From Billgrantia campisalis (GTDB lineage: Bacteria; Pseudomonadota; Gammaproteobacteria; Pseudomonadales; Halomonadaceae): a DNA stretch of 64,000 nucleotides. A program made the position numbers and the translations under genes. The notes under the pieces were generated by a model. That model was given only the letters and a program-made list of their open reading frames with translations, was not told the origin of the DNA and made no database searches. Below are positions 17,710 to 24,428 of this stretch, piece after piece. The DNA is taken from assembly GCF_022341425.1 (NCBI RefSeq), contig NZ_JABFUC010000001.1:372001-436000 (forward strand), given 5' to 3'. The stretch's first letter is position 1; each line of letters begins with the position of its first letter.

Positions 17710-17787
17710 GCCTCGCAGCCCTCGCTAGTCTGGTCCCGACCTCAACGACTCATCTCAACAACGACATCAGACAAGCGAGGCGAGACC

Positions 17788-19197
17788 ATGACGATCGAGA
17801 CCCCTACCCCGCCCCGGACCTTTGACGCCCAGGCGCTGTGGCAGAAGGACAAGGATCATTTCATTCACCCCTTCACCGACTACAGCGTCTTCCATGACAA
17901 GGGCTGCGACCTGATCACCGACAGCGACGGCATCTACGTCGAGGACGTCCACGGCAACCGTTTTATCGATGGCATCGCCGGCCTGTGGTGCGTCAACGTG
18001 GGCCACGGCCGCGCCGAGATCGGCCAGGCCATGGCCGACCAGGCCACCCGCATGGCCTACTTCTCCACCTTCAACAACCTCTCCAACGCCCCGGCGGCGG
18101 AGCTGGCCTCCAAGCTCGCCGAGCTGGCCCCGGCCCATCTCAACCACGTCTTCTTCAGCTGCGGCGGCTCGGCGGCAAACGACGCCACCATCCGCCTGGT
18201 ACATTACTACTTCAACCGCCTTGGCAAGCCCAACAAGAAGCGCATCCTGTCGCGCAACAACGCCTACCACGGCACCACCTACATGGCGGCAAGCCTCACC
18301 GGCATCGCCAGCAACAACTGGGCGTTCGATACCCTCGACCACCTGGTGACCCACCTCAGCGAAGCCAACCTCTACCGCCGCCCGGCGAGGATGAGCGAGG
18401 CGGATTATTGCGACCAGCTGGTGGCCGAACTCGAGGACACCATCGCCGAGATCGGCGCCGAGAATATCGCCGCCTTTATCGCCGAGCCGATCATGGGCGC
18501 CGGCGGCGTGCTGATGGCCCCCCAGGGCTACCACGCCCGCATGCAGGCCGTGTGTCGCGCCAACGAGATCCTGTTTATTGCCGACGAGGTGGTCACCGGC
18601 TTCGGCCGCCTGGGTCACTTCTTCGCCTCCGAAGCGGTGTTCGATACCCAGCCGGACATCATCAACTGTGCCAAGGGGCTGTCGTCGGGCTATGCCCCCC
18701 TGGGGGCCACCCTGATCTCCGACAAGCTCTTCGAGGTACTGGGCACCCCCCAGCGAAAGGGCGGCGTGCTGAGCACCGGCTTCACCTACTCCGGCCATCC
18801 GGTGAGCTGCGCGGCGGCGCTGAAGAACATCGAGATCATCGAGCGCGAACGAATCTGCGAGAACGTCCGTGAGGTGGGCCCCTACCTGGAGCGGAAACTC
18901 AAGACTCTGGCGGATCACGAGACGGTGGGCGATGTGCGCGGCAGCCACTTTATGCTGGCCATCGAGAACGTCGCCGACAAGGCCACCAAGGAGCTGCTGC
19001 CGGTGGAAGCGCGGGTCGGCGACCGGGTCGCCGCCGAGGCCCAACAGCGCGGCCTGATCATCCGCCCGGTGGGGCACCTCAATATCATCTCGCCGCCGCT
19101 GATCTGGGACCGCGACACCGTGGATCGGGTGGTGGCGATCCTCGACGAGGCCTTCGCCGCGACCACGGCATGCCTGCGCGCCGACGGCTATCTATGA
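17788..19197 (+). CDS. Class III (omega) aminotransferase, putrescine/beta-alanine-pyruvate type
   Basis: A 469-residue PLP enzyme. Family landmarks are the DGIAGLWCVNVGHGR substrate entry, FFSCGGSAANDATIRL, the RNNAYHGTTYMAASL phosphate region, FIADEVVTGFGRLG with the PLP-pyridine aspartate, and INCAKGLSSGYAPLGA with the Schiff-base lysine. The group includes SpuC (putrescine-pyruvate) and beta-alanine-pyruvate aminotransferases. The ATG at 17788 follows GAGGCGAG. It is followed on the same strand by an NhaC carrier and agmatine deiminase, so putrescine or an agmatine-derived amine is the likely donor. The exact donor cannot be settled from sequence alone. Confidence 0.88.
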   Translation: MTIETPTPPRTFDAQALWQKDKDHFIHPFTDYSVFHDKGCDLITDSDGIYVEDVHGNRFIDGIAGLWCVNVGHGRAEIGQAMADQATRMAYFSTFNNLSNAPAAELASKLAELAPAHLNHVFFSCGGSAANDATIRLVHYYFNRLGKPNKKRILSRNNAYHGTTYMAASLTGIASNNWAFDTLDHLVTHLSEANLYRRPARMSEADYCDQLVAELEDTIAEIGAENIAAFIAEPIMGAGGVLMAPQGYHARMQAVCRANEILFIADEVVTGFGRLGHFFASEAVFDTQPDIINCAKGLSSGYAPLGATLISDKLFEVLGTPQRKGGVLSTGFTYSGHPVSCAAALKNIEIIERERICENVREVGPYLERKLKTLADHETVGDVRGSHFMLAIENVADKATKELLPVEARVGDRVAAEAQQRGLIIRPVGHLNIISPPLIWDRDTVDRVVAILDEAFAATTACLRADGYL

Positions 19198-19222
19198 AAG
19201 CTGCTTTCACCACTCGGCACGG

Positions 19223-19340
19223 GAGATGAGCTTTTCCGGCGGCAAGTCTGCGCGAGGGCGCTGTGAACCCATCCATGGGCGCTACTTTTGCCATCCCTGG
19301 CAAAAGACCCTCGCTTCGTCTTGCCCCCGGCGCTCATCTC
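19223..19340 (+). repeat. Palindromic intergenic element, copy A
   Basis: Outer arms GAGATGAGC (19223-19231) and GCTCATCTC (19332-19340) enclose an inner arm GCGAGGG (19252-19258) with CCCTCGC (19308-19314). The family core (GGCGCTGTGAACCC to GGGCGCTAC) is at 19257-19285, and a perfect hairpin TTTTGCCA-TCCC-TGGCAAAA is at 19286-19305. It sits between co-directional aminotransferase and carrier genes. Four other copies are in this window. Confidence 0.85.
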
Positions 19341-19404
19341 TCTGCGCCAAGGCCGGCTGACCGGCTCTTGAGACATCGACCACAACGATAATAGAGAGAG
19401 TTGT

Positions 19405-20751
19405 ATGGAAACCTTTGGCGCCTGGAGCCTGCTCCCCACCCTGGTAGTGCTGGGCATGGCCATTATCACCCGCCGCACCATCGAGTCGCTGATGGCCGGG
19501 GCCCTGGTGGGCCTGCTGATGATCGACCCCAGCACCGTGGTCACCCAGGGCTCGGATATCCTGCTCACAGTACTGGGCAACGACACCGTCACCTGGATCA
19601 TCCTGGTCTGCGGGCTGTTCGGCAGCCTGATCGCCCTGCTGGTCAAGACCGGCGGCGTACTCAGCTTCGGCGACGCCGTCACCCGGCGCATCCATAGCCG
19701 CCGCCAGAGCCTGCTGGCCACCTGGATGCTGGGGCTGGTGATCTTCGTCGACGACTACCTCAATGCGCTGACCATCAGCGCCTCGATGAAGAAGATCACC
19801 GACCGCTTCAAGGTCTCCCGGGAGAAGCTCGCCTATATCGTCGACTCCACGGCGGCGCCGATCTGCATCCTGGTGCCCTTCTCCACCTGGGCGGTGTTCT
19901 TCGCCGGCCTGCTGGAGGAGAACGACGTAGCCGGCAACGGCATGGGCCTCTATATCGAGGCGATTCCCTATATGTTCTACGCCTGGGTGGCCGCCGCCGT
20001 GGTGCCCCTGGTGGCGCTGGGCTGGATTCCCAACCTCGGCCCCATGAAGGCCGCCGAGGCCCGCGCCGCCGCCGGCCAGCTGATGCCTGACGGCGTCGAC
20101 GACAATGCCCTGGAGGTCGAGGACACCGGCGGCAAGCGCCCGCACCTGCTCAACTTCCTGCTGCCCATCGCCACCCTGATCTTCTTCACCTGGTACTTCG
20201 AGATCGACATCCTGCGCGGCGTGATCGTGGCCCTGGCCGTGACCCTGGTGCTGATCGCCAGCCAGAAGCTGCTCAGCTTCCACGATACCTTCGACACCGC
20301 CCTGGACGGTTTCAAGGCGATGATCATGCCGCTCGGCACCCTGGTGGCCGGCTTCACCCTCAAGGAGGTCAACGATGTGCTGGGGCTCACCGACTACGTG
20401 ATCGCCACCGTCCAGCCGCTGATGTCCCCGGGCATGCTGCCGGCGGTGGTCTTCGTCACCATGGCCTTCCTGGCCTTCGCCACCGGCTCCTTCTGGGGCA
20501 TCTTCGCCGTGGCCATGCCCATCGTGCTGCCGCTGGCGGCCAGCATGGACAGCCATATGCCGCTAGTGATCGGCGCCCTGATCTCCGCCAGCGCCTTCGG
20601 CAGCCACGCCTGCTTCTACGGCGACTCCACGGTGCTCTCCGCCCAGGGCAGCGGCTGCACCCCCATGGCCCACGCCCTGACCCAGCTGCCCTATGTGCTG
20701 ATCGCCGCCGTCATCGCCGCCGCGATCTTCCTGATGGTCGGCCACCTGTGA
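19405..20751 (+). CDS. NhaC-family Na+/H+ antiporter-type carrier
   Basis: A 448-residue polytopic inner-membrane protein with about eleven hydrophobic spans. IFVDDYLNALTISASMKK, AYIVDSTAAPICILVPFS and FATGSFWGIFAVAMP correspond to segments of the carrier at 716, but this protein lacks the exported N-terminal domain. It lies between the aminotransferase and agmatine deiminase; the deiminase follows within a few bases. This tight linkage suggests agmatine, putrescine or a product such as GABA is exchanged for a cation, rather than pure Na+/H+ exchange. GAGAGAG precedes the ATG. Confidence 0.83.
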   Translation: METFGAWSLLPTLVVLGMAIITRRTIESLMAGALVGLLMIDPSTVVTQGSDILLTVLGNDTVTWIILVCGLFGSLIALLVKTGGVLSFGDAVTRRIHSRRQSLLATWMLGLVIFVDDYLNALTISASMKKITDRFKVSREKLAYIVDSTAAPICILVPFSTWAVFFAGLLEENDVAGNGMGLYIEAIPYMFYAWVAAAVVPLVALGWIPNLGPMKAAEARAAAGQLMPDGVDDNALEVEDTGGKRPHLLNFLLPIATLIFFTWYFEIDILRGVIVALAVTLVLIASQKLLSFHDTFDTALDGFKAMIMPLGTLVAGFTLKEVNDVLGLTDYVIATVQPLMSPGMLPAVVFVTMAFLAFATGSFWGIFAVAMPIVLPLAASMDSHMPLVIGALISASAFGSHACFYGDSTVLSAQGSGCTPMAHALTQLPYVLIAAVIAAAIFLMVGHL

Positions 20752-20759
20752 GACCCGCT

Positions 20760-21881
20760 ATGAACCAGCCAATCCTCGATACCGTCACCGCCGAGACCAC
20801 GCCCCGGGCCCAGGGCTTCGCCATGCCCGCCGAGTTCGCTCCCCACGACGCCTGCTGGATGCTCTGGCCCCAGCGTCCCGACACTTGGCGCTATGGGGCT
20901 AAGCCAGCCCAGCAGGCCTTCGCCGAAGTGGCCTGCGCCATCGCCGAGAGCGAGACGGTGTTCGTCGGCGTCAACGACGACCAGTACGAGAACGCCCGCA
21001 ACCAGTTGCCCGCCCATATCCGCGTGGTGGAGCTCTCCAGCAACGACGCCTGGATGCGCGACATGGGCCCCACCTTTCTGACCCACCCGGACGGCCGCCT
21101 GGCCATGGTGGACTGGGTGTTCAACGCCTGGGGCGGCCTCAAGGGGGGCCTCTACTTCCCCTGGGACAAGGACAAGCGCATCCGCACCAAGATCGCCGAG
21201 ATGCTCGGCATCCCGCGCTTCGAGGCGCCGGTGGTGCTGGAGGGCGGCGCCATCCATGTGGATGGCGAGGGCACCCTGCTCACCACCGAGGAGTGTCTGC
21301 TCAATCCCAACCGCAACCCGGGAATGAGCCGCGACGAGATGGAGCAGGTGCTGGGCGACACCCTGGGCATCGACAAGGTGATCTGGCTGCCGCGGGGCTG
21401 CCATCTGGACGAAACCGATGGCCACGTGGACAACCTCTGCTGCTTCGTCGCCCCGGGCCAGGTGGCCCTGACCTGGTGCGACGACGACGCGGACCCCCAG
21501 GCCGCCATCTCCCGGGAGGCGCTGGCGGTGCTGGAGGCCGCCACCGACGCCCGGGGCCGGCCGTTGACCGTGCACAAGCTGCCCCAGCCCGGCCCGCTGT
21601 ATATCGCCGAGGACGAGGCCAGCGGCCTGGACCGCCTCAACAGCTCCCATCCGCGCCAGCCCGGCGACCGCATGGCAGGCTCCTACGTCAACTTCTATAT
21701 CGGCAACTCGGTGGTGGTGATGCCCTTCCTGGATCCCGCCCACGACGAGGCGGCCTGGGGGATCCTCCAGGGGCTCTTTCCCGACAAGCAGGTAGTGGGT
21801 GTGCCGGCCCGTGAGATCCTGCTGGGTGGCGGCAATATCCACTGTATTACCCAGCAGCAGCCAAAGGCCCCGCGGGCATGA
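20760..21881 (+). CDS. aguA: Agmatine deiminase
   Basis: A 373-residue guanidino-modifying enzyme. It hydrolyses agmatine to N-carbamoylputrescine and ammonia. Landmarks are WPQRPDTWR near the start, the SSNDAWMRDMGPTF segment, LEGGAIHVDGEGT, CHLDETDGHVDNLCCF with the catalytic Asp/His, and the C-terminal GGGNIHCITQQQP with the nucleophilic Cys, all as in AguA. Length agrees with the family. A GTG at 20748 overlapping the carrier stop is an alternative start; ATG at 20760 is preferred because MNQPILD resembles the normal N terminus. It is the last gene of the aminotransferase-carrier-deiminase series. No aguB follows. Confidence 0.93.
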   Translation: MNQPILDTVTAETTPRAQGFAMPAEFAPHDACWMLWPQRPDTWRYGAKPAQQAFAEVACAIAESETVFVGVNDDQYENARNQLPAHIRVVELSSNDAWMRDMGPTFLTHPDGRLAMVDWVFNAWGGLKGGLYFPWDKDKRIRTKIAEMLGIPRFEAPVVLEGGAIHVDGEGTLLTTEECLLNPNRNPGMSRDEMEQVLGDTLGIDKVIWLPRGCHLDETDGHVDNLCCFVAPGQVALTWCDDDADPQAAISREALAVLEAATDARGRPLTVHKLPQPGPLYIAEDEASGLDRLNSSHPRQPGDRMAGSYVNFYIGNSVVVMPFLDPAHDEAAWGILQGLFPDKQVVGVPAREILLGGGNIHCITQQQPKAPRA

Positions 21882-21973
21882 ATGATGGCCGAGCCGCCGA
21901 CACGCGAGGCGCCGGCCACCCGGAAGCGCCGCAGGCCTGCCTCTCACGTCAGCCGGGCCTGGCGCAGCAACGC

Positions 21974-22000
21974 GGCCGCCGCCCATGGGCGGCGGCCTTT
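21974..22000 (+). terminator. Terminator hairpin after aguA
   Basis: GGCCGCCGCCC (21974-21984) and GGGCGGCGGCC (21987-21997) form a perfect 11-bp arm followed by TTT. It is about 90 bases after the aguA stop. The loop is only two bases, so the inner pairs must open. Confidence 0.65.
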
Positions 22001-22067
22001 CATATGCGTCAGGTCTGAGCGCGGGCCAAGCAAGGCAACACGCCCCCGGGTCGACCCCGAGGGTCGC

Positions 22068-22721
22068 CTATCCCTCGCTTTGCGCGTCATCCAGAGCGGC
22101 CTGCCACTGCACTTCGCCCTCCACCACCGGCAGCCGCTCTGCCTGGGGGGCGCTGTCCATGCGGCGCGACTTGACCTCGCCGTCGACGCGATAGGTGACG
22201 TCGTAGCCGAGGTGCTCCTCATGGCTCTCCATCACGGTATTGCACTGCCGCTCGGTGACGCTCTGGGTCTGCATTTGCGTCTGGGTACGGGGCTGGGCCT
22301 GCCCCGCCTGGGCGTGCTGGTGGGCCTCGACACGGTTCTGCACCTCGCGGCCGGCCAGGCCCCCGCCCACGGCACCGGCCACCGTGGCCAGCTTCTTGCC
22401 GCTGCCGCCGCCTACCTGGTTGCCCAGCAGGCCGCCGACGATGGCGCCCGCCGCAGTACCAACGATGCGGTGCGGGTCGTGACTCCCGGCCGCCTGGCCG
22501 GACTGGGCAACGGGCACCTCCACCGGCACTTCCCGGTTCACCACCACGTCCTGGCACACCTCGCGGGGGCGTTCCACGCTGCGGGTCGCCGCCTCGACGC
22601 CGAGGATCTCGGCGAACTGCGCTGCACTCTCGTCAGGCTGCTGAACCTGCCAGGCGCCCAGCGCCAAGCCGCCCAGCCCGAATACGGCCAGGGTGGTACC
22701 GACCACGATCGATTTGCTCAT
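22068..22721 (-). CDS. Glycine-zipper envelope protein
   Basis: A 217-residue protein. An N-terminal hydrophobic stretch (residues about 5-24) is a signal anchor. Residues about 88-126 form a glycine zipper (GTAAGAIVGGLLGNQVGGG, then VAGAVGGGLAG) of the 2TM type found in SlyB/RcnB-like outer-membrane or periplasmic proteins. Two Cys (in REVCQDV and ERQCNTV) flank a Gln-rich linker. GGAGGT lies six bases before the ATG. It is downstream of the methyltransferase-like gene but separated by a hairpin, so probably independently expressed. Role unknown, presumably envelope integrity. Confidence 0.75.
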   Translation of the reverse strand: MSKSIVVGTTLAVFGLGGLALGAWQVQQPDESAAQFAEILGVEAATRSVERPREVCQDVVVNREVPVEVPVAQSGQAAGSHDPHRIVGTAAGAIVGGLLGNQVGGGSGKKLATVAGAVGGGLAGREVQNRVEAHQHAQAGQAQPRTQTQMQTQSVTERQCNTVMESHEEHLGYDVTYRVDGEVKSRRMDSAPQAERLPVVEGEVQWQAALDDAQSEG

Positions 22722-22921
22722 CTGTCACCTCCAGGGGCTTCTTGGCGCATCGCACGGCGCCCGTTCCGATGGATGGCATCGGCTCCGGGAGATGTGAGAC
22801 CAGAACAGGGTTGCGGGAACGAGGGGCGCCTCCTGCGCCGCCTCCATAGGAGTATAGGCCCCCTGGATTGGGGAAACAGTGCCGAGGCGACACTTGCACA
22901 TTAGCTGACCCGGCGTCGCCA

Positions 22922-22952
22922 GACGGTGACAGCTCGCTCGGCTGCCACCGTC
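22922..22952 (-). terminator. Hairpin after the DmdA-like gene
   Basis: GACGGTG and CACCGTC plus CAGC and GCTG make an 11-bp stem with one mismatch, ten bases beyond the stop of the minus-strand gene. No T run follows, so termination efficiency is uncertain. Confidence 0.4.
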
Positions 22953-22961
22953 GGGCGGGAC

Positions 22962-24158
22962 TCAGCCCTTGGGGATATCCTTGGTAGGATCGTGGAACGG
23001 CTTGGCCACCACCACGGCGTCCTGCATGCCGGTGTTGGCCTCGATGCGCAGCGGCGTGCCCAGCTCGGCATGGGCCGTCGGCACCATGGCATAGCCGACA
23101 TTGCGCTCCTGGCGCGGCGAATGGGTGGCCGAGGTCACCTTGCCGATGCGCTCGCCGGTGTCATCAAAGACGGGAAAGACATCGATCATGGCGCCATCGG
23201 TGAAGTAGCCGACGCTGGGGCCGTCGATCTCCACCCCCACCAGCTTGCGCGACACCCCCTCGGCCTTGATCCGCTCCAGGGCGGCGCGGCCGATGAAGTC
23301 GTCATCCCCGCGCAGGTCGACCATCCAGTCGTAGCCCATGCCCACCTCGAAGGGGTTGGTGTCGTACCAGATGTCGCAGCCGAAGGCGAGAATGCCGCCC
23401 TCGATGCGGCGGATATGGCAGGGGCCGATCACCTGCATGCCGTGGGGACGGCCGGCCTCGAAGACCCGCTGCCAGAGCGCCTCGCCGTAACGGCTGGCAT
23501 CACGCAGGTAGATCTCGTAGCCGATCTCGCCGGAGTAGCCGGTGCGCGAGATCACCACCGACATGCCGTCAAGGGTCGCCTCCATGAGGTAGTAATAGGC
23601 CATCTCCAGCACCCGCTCGCCGAACAGGTCCACCATTACCGCCTTGGCCTTGGGGCCCTGCACCTGCACCGGCGCCACGTCCACTTCCCGGATGGTGACA
23701 TCGAAGTCGGAGCCGTGGGCCAGCCCCTGGCACCACAGCATCACGTCGCTGTCGGCCAGCGAGAGCCAGAAGCGGTTCTCCTCGATGCGCAGCAGCACCG
23801 GGTCGTTGATGATGCCGCCGTCGGGGGCGGTGACGAAGACGTACTTGCACTGCCCCACCTGGCACTGGCGCATGTCACGGGGGACCAGGCGCTGGACGAA
23901 GGCGAAGGCGTCGGGGCCACTGATCTCGATCTGACGCTCCACACCCACGTCCCACAGGGTGACGCCCTGGACCAGCGCCCAGTACTCGTCCACCGGGTCG
24001 GTGTAGAGGCGCGGATGGTAGTGGTGGTTGTAGACGCTGTACTTGCGCACCCCGTGGCGCCGGGAAGCATAGAAGAAGGGGGACTTGCGTATCCGGGGAT
24101 ACAGCAGGATCTCGGGAGCCGCCTGACTGTGCCCGATGTGCTCGGCAAGCTGGGACAT
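22962..24158 (-). CDS. DmdA-like aminomethyltransferase (GcvT fold, folate-dependent)
   Basis: A 398-residue stand-alone GcvT-fold protein. Residues about 45-300 form the folate-binding domain and about 305-395 the C-terminal barrel. The features RIRKSPFFYAS, SVYNHHYHPR, WDVGVERQIEISGPDA, FVQRLVPRDM and GQCKYVFVTAPDGGIINDP resemble the DMSP demethylase DmdA and its relatives more than the glycine-cleavage T protein. Family members move a methyl or methylene group to tetrahydrofolate. ATG at 24158 was chosen because AAGAGGAG lies eight bases before it. It is divergent from the FAD-GcvT fusion. Whether the substrate is DMSP, a methylated amine or another compound cannot be told. Confidence 0.8.
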   Translation of the reverse strand: MSQLAEHIGHSQAAPEILLYPRIRKSPFFYASRRHGVRKYSVYNHHYHPRLYTDPVDEYWALVQGVTLWDVGVERQIEISGPDAFAFVQRLVPRDMRQCQVGQCKYVFVTAPDGGIINDPVLLRIEENRFWLSLADSDVMLWCQGLAHGSDFDVTIREVDVAPVQVQGPKAKAVMVDLFGERVLEMAYYYLMEATLDGMSVVISRTGYSGEIGYEIYLRDASRYGEALWQRVFEAGRPHGMQVIGPCHIRRIEGGILAFGCDIWYDTNPFEVGMGYDWMVDLRGDDDFIGRAALERIKAEGVSRKLVGVEIDGPSVGYFTDGAMIDVFPVFDDTGERIGKVTSATHSPRQERNVGYAMVPTAHAELGTPLRIEANTGMQDAVVVAKPFHDPTKDIPKG

Positions 24159-24191
24159 GGGGGTCACTCCTCTTTACGTGTCGTGCCAGCA

Positions 24192-24334
24192 TGATTCACG
24201 CTCGAATCACCATCGCCGGCGATCCTTGTCTTCGACCCTAGCCCAGCCCCACGCCGCCGTATCGCTACCGGCGTCGAAGACTTTGGTATCGGCGACAGCC
24301 GCCGGCAGACTGTCGCCCCCAGCTAAATCTGGGG
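24192..24334. promoter_or_regulatory. Divergent control region with inverted repeats
   Basis: The 270-bp gap between the two divergent folate-enzyme genes contains TGATTC-N6-GAATCA (24192-24209), a possible dimeric regulator site. Two adjacent hairpins follow: GGCGACAG (24291-24298) with CTGTCGCC (24310-24317), and CCCCAG-N6-CTGGGG (24317-24334). The hairpins end 95 bases before the FAD gene and could lie in its leader. No known riboswitch class is recognised. Confidence 0.4.
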
Positions 24335-24428
24335 CGCCAGAGGATAGCGGGGCGCTCGGTTCCTGCGGCTACAGTAGGGTGTAACAGCGCGACTGGCGCG
24401 GCCAGCGAGTCACCACGGGGGAGCGGTC

